A stretch of DNA of 64,000 nucleotides from Sphaerisporangium rufum (GTDB lineage Bacteria; Actinomycetota; Actinomycetes; Streptosporangiales; Streptosporangiaceae): positions 104,260 to 168,259 of the forward strand of contig NZ_BOOU01000003.1 in NCBI RefSeq assembly GCF_016863395.1, written 5' to 3'. Positions 8,565 through 16,690 of the stretch are shown here, in pieces. The notes under the pieces are model-generated. The model was not told the origin of the DNA. It searched no databases and saw only the letters and a program-made list of their open reading frames with translations. How positions within the stretch are numbered: position 1 is the stretch's first letter; each line of letters begins with the position of its first letter. The position numbers and the translations under genes were made by a program.

Positions 8565-9863
8565 TCACTGGTAGTGGATGTCGGAGGTGCTGTACAGGCA
8601 GTTGGTGCCGTCCGGCCCCTCACCGATCTTGGTGGGCTCGCTGCCCTTGGGGGCGCCCTTGTACTTCTCGCAGATCACGATCTTCTTGCTCGCGTCGTTC
8701 TTGATGGTGATGTTGGAGAACCGGGCGGTGTCCCCCCAGTTGGTGTTGATCCCGACCAGGGCCTTGCCCGGCGAGGTGGCGGTCACGTTGGACAGCACCA
8801 CGTCGCGCTTGTAGGAGTTGGTGCAGTTGCCGCAGGCGCGGTAGAGCTTGCCGAAGTCGTTGACCTGGAAGTTCTTGATGTAGAACGTGCCGGGCCCGTT
8901 GTGCTGGAAGACCTTGTCCGTCGCCTTGCGGGCGCCGCCGCCGTCCACGGTCATCGATTGGGACGCCGAGGTGCCGAGGAAGGTCGCGGCGTCCTCGCCC
9001 ACGTCCTCCCACCAGACGTTCTGCAGGGTGCAGGTGCCCAGGCAGTGCACGCCGTCGGCCGCCGGGGCGCCGAGGATCACGTTCTTCAGCGTGGCGCCGT
9101 TGGACAGCTCGAAGATCGGTCCCTGGTCCTCGTCCTGGCCGCCGGTGCCGAGGTCACCGGTGCCGTAGTAGCGCTTCAGGCCGCCGTCCAGGGTGCCGGA
9201 CACCTTGATCGTGCTGCCCACCGCCTGCGTGCCGTTCGCCGTCGGCCAGCCCGAGGTGGGCGGCGGGCTCGTCGGGGTCGGCGTGGGGCTGGGGTTGCCG
9301 GTCGGGGTGACGGTCGGCGTGGGGTTGGGGTTGGAGCCGGCCGGCGCGAGCGTCCACTGCTTGCTGGTCACCGAGTCGCAGGAGTTCTGCTGGATCAGCG
9401 CGCCGGCGCTGGTCGAGCTGTCCTTCACGTTCAGGCACTTGCCGCCGTTGGCGTTCACCACGCGGTAATAAGAGCCGGACGCGGTCAGCTGCCAGGTCTG
9501 CGAGGAGGCGCCGCTACAGCCCTCCTGCTGCACGGCCTTGCCCGCGGAGGTGCTGGCGTCCTTGACGCCCGCGCACTTGCCGCTGTGCGCCGCCTTGAGG
9601 GTGACGCCGCCGCTGACCGAGGTGACGGTCCAGCTCTGGCCGGCACCGCCGTTGCAGCCGGACTGGACGAGCTGCACGCCGTCCGAGCCGCTGGCACCGG
9701 GGACGTCCAGGCACAGGTTGCTGCCGGCGTTGACCAGGGTGTAGGTGCCGGAGGTCGGGGCCGCCGCCGCGGATCCCGCGCCGGCGATGGTGCCGGCCAG
9801 GGCGAGGCCGGCTGCCGCCACCAAGCCGAGCACCATGCTCGACTTCCTTCTTCTGAAGCTCAC
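8565..9863 (-). CDS. Secreted pectate lyase PL3 with ricin-type lectin domain
   Basis: A 432-aa extracellular enzyme. After a signal peptide (RRRKSSMVLG, hydrophobic core, cleavage near AGSAAAAP) comes a beta-trefoil ricin-type/CBM13 domain at about residues 36-165, with three QxW-like repeats (GAGQSW, SSQTW, TSKQW). A Pro/Thr-rich linker (PTPTVTPTG ... PTPTSPPPTSG) leads to a PL3 pectate lyase domain (ADGVHCLGTCTLQNVWWEDVGEDAATF). The lectin presumably binds plant cell-wall glycans while PL3 cuts pectate. GTG 9863 is chosen because AGGAGCGTGAAC precedes it exactly as at the PL1 gene. The in-frame ATG at 9956 would place the operator inside the coding region. Confidence 0.92.
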   Translation of the reverse strand: MSFRRRKSSMVLGLVAAAGLALAGTIAGAGSAAAAPTSGTYTLVNAGSNLCLDVPGASGSDGVQLVQSGCNGGAGQSWTVTSVSGGVTLKAAHSGKCAGVKDASTSAGKAVQQEGCSGASSQTWQLTASGSYYRVVNANGGKCLNVKDSSTSAGALIQQNSCDSVTSKQWTLAPAGSNPNPTPTVTPTGNPSPTPTPTSPPPTSGWPTANGTQAVGSTIKVSGTLDGGLKRYYGTGDLGTGGQDEDQGPIFELSNGATLKNVILGAPAADGVHCLGTCTLQNVWWEDVGEDAATFLGTSASQSMTVDGGGARKATDKVFQHNGPGTFYIKNFQVNDFGKLYRACGNCTNSYKRDVVLSNVTATSPGKALVGINTNWGDTARFSNITIKNDASKKIVICEKYKGAPKGSEPTKIGEGPDGTNCLYSTSDIHYQ

Positions 9864-9901
9864 GTTCACGCTCCTCGTTCGCGAGGCCGGATCACGCTGT
9901 A

Positions 9902-9924
9902 CACATATGTGGATGATGTACATG
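9902..9924. promoter_or_regulatory. Operator-like palindrome upstream of the PL3 gene
   Basis: Arms CACATATGT (9902-9910) and ATGTACATG (9916-9924) are separated by 5 nt (GGATG). Each arm matches 7 of 9 bases of the PL1 operator, with the same spacing and nearly the same distance (39-61 nt) to the start codon. A further GGTATGTGAAC element lies at 10070-10080. Confidence 0.55.
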
Positions 9925-10156
9925 TGGCCGGACAGCGGTAAACGTAAGAACGCCATCGGCGCGTGTCAACGGCCGGGCGGACCGCCGGCCGGCCCGGCCA
10001 CCGGCCCGCGTGCCCGGCGACCCGTGCGAGCTGGCACGTCACCGCTTCCGGGTGGCCGGATGCACTTCAGGTATGTGAACACCATGAAACGTTCAGCCCG
10101 CCCGCTCCGGTGGCCCGGACGGGCGACGGGCACGCCCTCTGCCCGGCGGTGCTAGA

Positions 10157-10180
10157 TTTGTACTGACCAGTCAGTACAAA
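10157..10180. promoter_or_regulatory. Perfect 24-bp TetR-type operator over the ABC operon promoter
   Basis: Two perfect 11-bp arms (TTTGTACTGAC and its complement) are separated by 2 nt. The -10-like TAGATT at 10153-10158 runs into the left arm, so a bound repressor would block transcription. The ABC ATPase start lies 12 nt downstream of the palindrome. The obvious candidate ligand is the TetR protein encoded as the third gene of the operon (13134-13727). Confidence 0.85.
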
Positions 10181-10192
10181 AGAGGTGACCGC

Positions 10193-10885
10193 ATGTCGCA
10201 GCACGACGGCCCGCCACCGGCCATCCGCGCGGCCGGCCTGTCCCTGCGCGGCGGGCACGGCTGGGTCTACCGGGACGTCACGCTGGACGTCCCGGCGGGC
10301 GGCCTGACCACGATCGTCGGCGCGGGCGGCAGCGGCCGCACCGGCCTGCTGCTCACCCTCGGCGGGCGGATGCGCCCGGCCGCGGGCACCCTCGCCGTGC
10401 ACGGCCATACCCGGCCGGAGCGGATCCGCCGGCTGGCCGCGCTCGGCCTGGTCGGCGGGGTCAACGACCTGGACGACGCCCTTTCGGTGCGCGACCACCT
10501 GCACGAGCGGCTACGCCCGGGCATCTCCCGCCTCCGCCGGCGCCGCTCCCCCGCCGGCCCGGGCCCGGCCGCCACCGCGCTGCGCCAGGCCGGGCTCGAG
10601 GTCACCGTCCTGCCGGACGGCGACCGCACCCTGGTCCGCCACCTCGGCCGCGAGCAGCGGCTCCGGCTCGGCATCGCCCTCGCGCTGGTCGACGAGCCGC
10701 GCGTGCTGCTACTCGACGACGTGGACGCCGGCCTGGCCGCCGACCGGCGTGCCGCGCTCGCCGCGACCCTGCGGGCGCTGACCGGCGACGGCCGCACCGT
10801 GGTGGCCACCGCCGCCGCCCCCCTGGCCGGCCCGCGCGCCGGCACCACCGTCGAGCTCCGCCGTCCCGCGGAGGAGGAGTCATGA
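10193..10885 (+). CDS. ABC transporter ATP-binding protein
   Basis: A 230-aa nucleotide-binding subunit. The Walker A region is VGAGGSGRTGLL, in which the usual GKS/T lysine is replaced by arginine. The signature motif is weak (LGREQRLRLGIAL) and Walker B is RVLLLDDVDAGL. The Arg-for-Lys substitution and poor signature suggest a divergent or partly impaired ATPase. It overlaps the YhgE/Pip gene by 4 nt (ATGA) and lies directly downstream of the TetR operator, so the three genes form one operon. It probably energises or regulates the membrane partner. Confidence 0.85.
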   Translation: MSQHDGPPPAIRAAGLSLRGGHGWVYRDVTLDVPAGGLTTIVGAGGSGRTGLLLTLGGRMRPAAGTLAVHGHTRPERIRRLAALGLVGGVNDLDDALSVRDHLHERLRPGISRLRRRRSPAGPGPAATALRQAGLEVTVLPDGDRTLVRHLGREQRLRLGIALALVDEPRVLLLDDVDAGLAADRRAALAATLRALTGDGRTVVATAAAPLAGPRAGTTVELRRPAEEES

Positions 10886-13137
10886 GCAGACCACATCCGT
10901 TGCGGCTCGGCCGGCTGGAGCTACGCCGCTTCACCCGGTCCCGGCTGACCCGCGCCGCGCTGGCCGCCGTCGTGCTGCTGCCGCTGCTGTACGCCGGCCT
11001 CTACCTATGGTCCTTCTGGGACCCGCAGAACCGGCTGGACCGCATCCCGGTCGCGCTGGTCGTGGCGGACCGCCCGGTCACCGTGGACGGGCGGCCCCTG
11101 CACGCGGGCGCCGACCTGGCCGGCGAGCTGCGTGACCGCGAGGTCTTCGCCTGGCACCAGGTGGACGCCGCCCAGGCCGACCGCGGGGTCCGCGACGGCA
11201 CCTACTACCTGTCGCTCACCATCCCGGCGGACTTCAGCGCCGACCTCGCCTCCCCCGATCGGGCCGGGAAACCGGTGCCGGCCGAGCTGGGCGTGCGGGT
11301 CGACACCGGCCGCAGCTACATCATGCGGTCCATCTCCGACGCGGTCTTCGCCGAGGTCCGCGACTCGGCCGCCCGCGGCGCGGTCCGCGGTTACCTCGAC
11401 AAGATCTTCCTGTCCTTCGGCGACCTGCACGACGCCACCGCCGAGGCGGCCGGCGGCGCGGACCGGCTGAGCGACGGTGCCGCCGCCGCCGGCGAGGGCG
11501 CCGCGACGCTGGACGACGGGCTCGGCACCGCCCGGCAGGGCAGCCGGCGGCTGGCCGCCGGAGCGCACACCGCGCACCAGGGCACCGCGAGCCTGGCCGG
11601 CGGCCTGGCCACCGCCCGGCAGGGCACCGAGACGCTGCGCCGCGGCCTCGCCACGCTGGACAAAGGCGCCGCCGACCTGGCCGCCGGCAACGCCAAGGCC
11701 TACCAGGAGGTGCACGCCCACTCCGGGAAGATCAACGACGCGGCGGACCGGTACGTCCCGGTGCTGAACCGCGACGGCGAGCGGATCCGGCAGGGCGCCC
11801 TGGCCGTCGCCCGCGGCGCCGACCAGGTCGCCGACGGCCTCGGCACGCTGCCCGCCCAGGTCACCGCGGACGCGGGCCGGACCCGGCGCGACCTCGGCGC
11901 CGTCGAGTCGTGGCTGGACGCCCACCCCGACGCCGATCCCGAGCTGCGGACCCTGGTGCGCCGGGCCGCCGGATCCGGCCAGGACCTCGCCACCGGCGCC
12001 GGCCGGCTGCAGGACCGGCTCCAGGCCCGCGACGCCGCGCTGGACGAGCTGCGGCGGTCGGCCCGCACCGTCGCCGACTCGGCGCGCGAGCTCGCCGCGG
12101 CCGCGCCGAAGCTCGGCGACCGGCTGGAGGCCGCCCGCGACGCCTACAACCGGCTGGACGACGGCCTGGCCCGGCTCGCCAAGGGCTCGGCCGAGCTGAG
12201 CGAGGGCACCGGCACCGCCTCCGCCGCCGCCGGGCGGCTCGGCACCGGCCTGACCACGCTGGCCGGCGGCGCGGACCGGCTGGACAGCGGGCTCGCCGCG
12301 CTCGACCAGGGAGCCGGGCGGCTGGACAGCGGCCTCGGCACGCTGCAGGATGGCGCGGGCCGGCTGGACCGCGGCCTGGTGAAGCTCGCCGACGGCTCCA
12401 AGGAGCTGGCCGACCGGCTGGACGACGGCGCCGGCCGCATCCCGGACTACTCGGCCGCCGGCCGCGACGCGCGCACCGGCATGATGAGCGACCCGGTGCG
12501 GCTGCACGACGAGGTGGACAACGAGGTGCCGAACTACGGCACCGGCTTCGCCCCCTTCTTCGTCCCGCTGGCCCTGTGGGTCGGCGCCATGGTCGTCTAC
12601 ATGGTGCTTCGCCCGCTCAACCCCCGGCTGCTGGCCGGTTCGGCACCCGCCTGGCGGATCGCGCTGGCCGGCTGGCTGCCCGGCGTCGCGCTCGGCCTGC
12701 TCCAGGTCGCCGTACTGCTCGGCGTCACCGGGCTCGGCCTCGGGCTGCACGCGGTGAACTGGGCGGGCATGGCCGGGCTGCTGGCACTCACCGTCACCGC
12801 GTTCCTGGCCATCGTCCAGGCCGTCAACGCGCTGGCCGGGCCACCCGGCCGGGTGCTGGTGCTGGCGCTGCTGATGCTGCAGCTCACCTCAGCCGGCGGC
12901 ACCTACCCGATCGAGACCTCGCCGGGGTTCTTCCAGGCCATCTCGCCGTGGCTGCCGATGAGCTGGGTCGTCCGGGCGCTGCGCCGGCTGATCAGCGGCG
13001 GCGACGCGGCCGTGGTGTGGCAGGCTTGCGGCGTGCTCACCGCCTTCACCGCCCTCGGCCTCGCGCTCACCGTGCTCGCCGCCCGGCGCGGGCGCACCTG
13101 GACCATGCGGCGCCTGCACCCGGAGCTGTCGCTGTGA
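10882..13137 (+). CDS. YhgE/Pip-type membrane protein
   Basis: A 751-aa membrane protein. One N-terminal transmembrane helix (about residues 24-48) is followed by a large extracytoplasmic region and five or so C-terminal helices (about residues 555-735), the ABC-2/YhgE layout. The extracytoplasmic part contains many L-x-x-G-x-x-x-L-x-x-G-L repeats (residues 195-270 and 420-510), the coiled rod typical of YhgE/Pip and phage-infection-protein homologs. Relatives are linked to export or secretion-related functions. GCGGAGGAGGAG precedes the ATG, which overlaps the ATPase stop. The stop overlaps the next gene (GTGA). Confidence 0.9.
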   Translation: MSRPHPLRLGRLELRRFTRSRLTRAALAAVVLLPLLYAGLYLWSFWDPQNRLDRIPVALVVADRPVTVDGRPLHAGADLAGELRDREVFAWHQVDAAQADRGVRDGTYYLSLTIPADFSADLASPDRAGKPVPAELGVRVDTGRSYIMRSISDAVFAEVRDSAARGAVRGYLDKIFLSFGDLHDATAEAAGGADRLSDGAAAAGEGAATLDDGLGTARQGSRRLAAGAHTAHQGTASLAGGLATARQGTETLRRGLATLDKGAADLAAGNAKAYQEVHAHSGKINDAADRYVPVLNRDGERIRQGALAVARGADQVADGLGTLPAQVTADAGRTRRDLGAVESWLDAHPDADPELRTLVRRAAGSGQDLATGAGRLQDRLQARDAALDELRRSARTVADSARELAAAAPKLGDRLEAARDAYNRLDDGLARLAKGSAELSEGTGTASAAAGRLGTGLTTLAGGADRLDSGLAALDQGAGRLDSGLGTLQDGAGRLDRGLVKLADGSKELADRLDDGAGRIPDYSAAGRDARTGMMSDPVRLHDEVDNEVPNYGTGFAPFFVPLALWVGAMVVYMVLRPLNPRLLAGSAPAWRIALAGWLPGVALGLLQVAVLLGVTGLGLGLHAVNWAGMAGLLALTVTAFLAIVQAVNALAGPPGRVLVLALLMLQLTSAGGTYPIETSPGFFQAISPWLPMSWVVRALRRLISGGDAAVVWQACGVLTAFTALGLALTVLAARRGRTWTMRRLHPELSL

Positions 13138-13727
13138 GCCGCCGGGAGGCCACCCGGCTGCGGCTGTACGCGGCGGCGATGGAGCTGATGGCCGAGCAGG
13201 GCTACACCGCGACCACGGTGGACGCCATCGCCGAGCGGGCCGGGGTGGCCAAGGGCACGGTGTTCTACAACTTCGGCAGCAAGGAAGGGCTGTTCGCCGC
13301 GCTGCTGGAGCACGGCGTCGAGCTGCTGGCCACCGCCCTGGACCGGGCGCGGGCCGAGCCCGGCACGGCGCTGTCGCGGCTGGACGCGGTCATCTGGGCC
13401 CAGTTGCGCTTCTTCCAGGAGTACGGCGCGTTCGCCCGCGTCCTGCTGGCCGAGATGTGGCGCACCACCTGGCAGGACACGGTGGCCCGGCTGCGCACCC
13501 GCGCCCTCGGGGTGTACGCGGACCTACTGCGCGAGGCGGCCGGTGCAGGGCTGCTGCGCGCCGACCTGGACGCGGACACCGCGGCCACCGCGCTGTTCGG
13601 CATGGTGCTCACCGTCTCCATCGAGCAGCGGGCGCTGCACCCCGGCCGGCCGCTCGCCGACGTGCACGCCACCCTCACCGCCCTCGTCCATGGCCGCCTC
13701 ACCCCCGCCCCGCCGGCCACGGCCTGA
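13134..13727 (+). CDS. TetR-family regulator of the YhgE/Pip operon
   Basis: A 197-aa repressor with the N-terminal HTH (AMELMAEQGYTATTVDAIAERAGVAKGTVFYNFGSKEGLF) and a C-terminal domain of the TetR_C type common next to YhgE genes. The GTG start overlaps the upstream stop by 4 nt, so it is translationally coupled as the last gene of the operon. It most likely binds the 24-bp palindrome at 10157-10180 and autoregulates the operon. The inducing ligand is unknown. Confidence 0.9.
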   Translation: MSRREATRLRLYAAAMELMAEQGYTATTVDAIAERAGVAKGTVFYNFGSKEGLFAALLEHGVELLATALDRARAEPGTALSRLDAVIWAQLRFFQEYGAFARVLLAEMWRTTWQDTVARLRTRALGVYADLLREAAGAGLLRADLDADTAATALFGMVLTVSIEQRALHPGRPLADVHATLTALVHGRLTPAPPATA

Positions 13728-13870
13728 CCTGTGACCGCCCCCGCGGCGTCACAGATCGGCCGGCCGGCCGCCGAACCCGGCAGCCGGTGACCGGGCGGCC
13801 GGCGATCGCCCGGACGGGTGGTCGGTGGTCGGGTGACCAGGCCGCCGGGCCGATCGCGGTCGCCGGCGGG

Positions 13871-14842
13871 TCAGTCCTCCGGCAGCAGGCGGGCCAGCTC
13901 GGCGGGGGCGGCGTTGCCGCCGGTGCAGATCACGGCCACCCGGGCGCCGGCGAACTCCTCACGGCGGGCGGCCAGCGCGGCGAGCGGGGCCGCCCCGGCC
14001 ATCTCGGCCAGGGTGTGCCCCTCGGCCAGCAGCAGGCGCTGCGCCCGGTAGATGTCGTCGTCGCCGACCAGCATGAAATCGTGCAGCCCGCGCATGATCC
14101 GCTGGGGCAGCGCGAACGGCGCGCCGGTGGCCAGCCCGTCGGCCGCGGTGCGCACCGGCCGGCGGACCGGCTCGCCGGTCCGCCAGGTCTCGTACGCGGC
14201 CGGCGCCAGCTCCGACTGCACGGCGATCACCCGGCAGCGCGGCGCCACCGCCGCCGCCACCAGGCACGCCGCCGCCGCGCCGGTCCCGGAGCCGACCGGC
14301 ACGAAGACCGCGTCCAGCTCGGGATGGCGGGCGAACAGCTCCAGGTACAGGGTGCCCACTCCGGCGATGATCTCCGGGTCCTCGGCCGGGCTGACCAGCC
14401 GGGGGCCTTCCTCGTCCCCGTGGGCGGCGAGTTGCGCGGCGTACTCGCCGGCCTCGCCGACGGTGCCGCCCTTGATCTCCACGGTGGCGCCGAGCGCCCG
14501 CACCGCGGCGACCTTCGCCGGATTCGGGTTCTCCGGCATCACCACCGTGCACGGCGCGCCGAACATCCGGGCGGCGTAGGCGATGGACTGGGCGTGGTTG
14601 CCGGTCGAGTAGGTGACCACACCGGCCGCCCGCCGGTCCGCCGGCAGCCCGGCCAGCAGGTTGATGCCGCCGCGCACCTTGAAGGCGCCGGTGGGCTGGA
14701 CGTTCTCGTGCTTGACGATCGTCTCGGCGCCGAGCCGCGCGTCCAGCACCGGGTACGACCAGGACGGGGTGGGCGGCAGGTGCGGGGCGATCTGCCGCGC
14801 GGCGCGCAGCACGTCGGTCATCGAAGGCGGGTTCGCTGTCAC
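13871..14842 (-). CDS. PLP-dependent threonine/serine dehydratase-like enzyme
   Basis: A fold-type II PLP enzyme of 323 aa. The Schiff-base lysine is in TGAFKVRGG, the substrate loop is TYSTGNHAQS, and the phosphate-binding glycine loop is PVGSGTGAAAA. Family members deaminate threonine or serine, and some act on hydroxyectoine-derived intermediates. There is no C-terminal ACT regulatory domain, which argues for a catabolic rather than biosynthetic role. GTG at 14842 is chosen; GTG at 14851 and ATG at 14821 are in-frame alternatives, and none has a clear ribosome-binding site. It is divergent from a LysR gene, with a LysE exporter beyond. Confidence 0.85.
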   Translation of the reverse strand: MTANPPSMTDVLRAARQIAPHLPPTPSWSYPVLDARLGAETIVKHENVQPTGAFKVRGGINLLAGLPADRRAAGVVTYSTGNHAQSIAYAARMFGAPCTVVMPENPNPAKVAAVRALGATVEIKGGTVGEAGEYAAQLAAHGDEEGPRLVSPAEDPEIIAGVGTLYLELFARHPELDAVFVPVGSGTGAAAACLVAAAVAPRCRVIAVQSELAPAAYETWRTGEPVRRPVRTAADGLATGAPFALPQRIMRGLHDFMLVGDDDIYRAQRLLLAEGHTLAEMAGAAPLAALAARREEFAGARVAVICTGGNAAPAELARLLPED

Positions 14843-14877
14843 GCCCCCCACGTTCCGCCATCACCATCCATAGGTCC

Positions 14878-14915
14878 AATGCGCATTGCCATGGTGACTC
14901 ATAGATATGGTCTAT
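14878..14915. promoter_or_regulatory. LysR-type control region between the PLP enzyme and LysR gene
   Basis: AATGCGCATT (14878-14887) is a perfect 10-bp palindrome. Interrupted dyad ATAGA-TATGG-TCTAT (14901-14915) has the T-N11-A geometry of LysR boxes. The second dyad ends 3 nt before the LysR ATG. Confidence 0.6.
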
Positions 14916-14917
14916 AC

Positions 14918-15964
14918 ATGCTCGACTTCCTGCGGCTTCGCGTGCTGGACGCCGTCGCCCGGCATGGATCGGTGACGGCCGCCGCCCGCGAGCTGCACTA
15001 CTCCCAGCCCTCGGTCAGCCACCACCTGGCCCGGCTGGAGGCGGAGACCGGCGCCCGCCTGGTGCAGCGCACCGGGCGCGGCATCCGGCTGACCGAGGCG
15101 GGCCGGCTGCTCGCCGACCGGGCCGCCGAGATCCTCGGCCGGGTGGAGGCCGCGGCCGGCGAGCTGGCCGCGCACACCGGGCTGCGCGCCGGCCGGGTCC
15201 GGCTGGCGGCCTTCCCCTCGGCGCTCGGCTCGTTCGTCCCGGCGGCCGCCGCCCGGCTGGCCCGCGACCACCCCGGCGTGGAGGTGCGGCTGGTGGACGC
15301 CGAGCCGCCGGAGGCGCTGGCCATGCTCCGGGCCGGGCAGGTGGACGTCGCGGTCACCTTCCGGCACACCGTGCTGCCCGCCACCGACGAGGGCGTCCGC
15401 CTCACCCCGCTGCTCGCCGACCCCGGCCACCTGGTCGTCCCCGCCCCCGGCACTCCGGCCCAGGGATCCTCGACCGGGCGGCGAACCGGGAACGCGCGAC
15501 ACGTCGGCGCGGCCCCCGAGGCCCCGGCCGTCCAGAAGACCCGTACGGCGGCCCCCATCACCCAGAAGTCCCAGACCGCCGGCGGGACCCCGGGCACCCG
15601 CGCCGGTGATGGCGCGTACGACGGGCCGCCGGGCGGGCTGGCCGCCTACCGGGAGTCGCGGTGGATCGTCGGCTGCGAGCGGTGCCGGGCGCAGGCGTTC
15701 GCGCTGTGCGCGGAGGCCGGGTTCACCCCGTCGGTCGCCTTCATCACCGACGACTACGTGGCGGTGCAGGCCATGGTCGCGGCCGGCCTCGGGGTGGCGC
15801 TGCTCCCCGAACTGGCGCTGACCGCGCACCGCCGGCCGGACGTCGCGACCTACCGGATCCCCGGCGCCACCCGCGCCATCTTCGCCGCCACCTACGGCGA
15901 ACCCCCCGACCCGCCCGCCACCACCGCCCTCCTCGCCGCCCTCACCACCGCCACCACCCGGTGA
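14918..15964 (+). CDS. LysR-family regulator with low-complexity insertion
   Basis: A 348-aa LysR activator/repressor. The N-terminal winged HTH (residues 1-60, with VTAAARELHYSQPSVSHHLARLE) is intact, and the effector domain contains the usual GVGLLPELAL segment near the end. About 65 residues (near 185-250) of Thr/Gly/Ala/Gln-rich sequence (PGTPAQGSSTGRRTGN ... TQKSQTAGGTPGT) interrupt the effector domain between its two lobes, where relatives have a short strand-loop. The DNA remains in frame. It is divergent from the PLP dehydratase and 51 nt upstream of a LysE exporter, both likely targets. Confidence 0.88.
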   Translation: MLDFLRLRVLDAVARHGSVTAAARELHYSQPSVSHHLARLEAETGARLVQRTGRGIRLTEAGRLLADRAAEILGRVEAAAGELAAHTGLRAGRVRLAAFPSALGSFVPAAAARLARDHPGVEVRLVDAEPPEALAMLRAGQVDVAVTFRHTVLPATDEGVRLTPLLADPGHLVVPAPGTPAQGSSTGRRTGNARHVGAAPEAPAVQKTRTAAPITQKSQTAGGTPGTRAGDGAYDGPPGGLAAYRESRWIVGCERCRAQAFALCAEAGFTPSVAFITDDYVAVQAMVAAGLGVALLPELALTAHRRPDVATYRIPGATRAIFAATYGEPPDPPATTALLAALTTATTR

Positions 15965-16015
15965 TCGGCGAGTGGCCGCGAAATTCGCTGGCCGGACAAT
16001 GCGGTCATTCCTAAA

Positions 16016-16663
16016 ATGAGCGGCATGCCGCCCCTACCGGTGCTCGCGGTGTTCGCCGCCGCGTCGCTCGCCCTCATGATCGTCCCTGGCCCCGCCGTCT
16101 TCTACATCATCACGCGCAGCGTGGCGCAGGGAAGGGCCGCCGGGTTCCTGTCGGTGCTCGGCGTGCACGCCGGTTCGGCGGTGCACACGGTCGCCGCCGC
16201 GCTCGGGGTGAGCGCGCTGCTCGCCGCCTCGGCGACGGCGTTCACCGTGGTCAAGTACCTGGGCGCCGCCTACCTGCTCTGGCTCGGCGTGCGCAAGCTC
16301 TTCGGCGGATCCAAGGAGACCGCCGATCAGATCGCGCCGGTCTCCCGGTCCCGCCTGTTCGGGGAGGGCTTCGTGGTCAACGTGCTCAACCCCAAGACCG
16401 CGATCTTCTTCCTGGCCTTCCTGCCGCAGTTCGTCGACCCGGCCCGCGGCCCGGTCGCGCCGCAGATCCTGCTGCTCGGCCTGGTGTGGATCGTCCTCGG
16501 CATGGCCAGCGACGGAAGTTACGCCCTGCTGGCCGCCGCGCTGGCCGGCCGGCTGCGCCGCTCCCGCCGCGCGGCCCGCCGGCTGGACATCGCGAGCGGC
16601 CTCGTCTACCTCGGCCTCGGCGCCACCGCCGCCCTCACCGGCGACGCCCCACAGAAAACCTGA
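16016..16663 (+). CDS. LysE/RhtB-family amino acid exporter
   Basis: A 215-aa inner-membrane exporter with five to six helices. Family motifs include the N-terminal LALMIVPGPAVFYIITRSVAQGRAAG and the central GFVVNVLNPKTAIFFLAFLPQFV. Relatives export amino acids or homoserine lactone. Its position next to the LysR regulator and the PLP dehydratase suggests relief of a surplus amino acid sensed by that LysR, but the substrate is not readable. A second in-frame ATG lies at 16025. Confidence 0.92.
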   Translation: MSGMPPLPVLAVFAAASLALMIVPGPAVFYIITRSVAQGRAAGFLSVLGVHAGSAVHTVAAALGVSALLAASATAFTVVKYLGAAYLLWLGVRKLFGGSKETADQIAPVSRSRLFGEGFVVNVLNPKTAIFFLAFLPQFVDPARGPVAPQILLLGLVWIVLGMASDGSYALLAAALAGRLRRSRRAARRLDIASGLVYLGLGATAALTGDAPQKT

Positions 16664-16690
16664 TCAGGGTTCGGCCCGGCGCAGCGAAGA

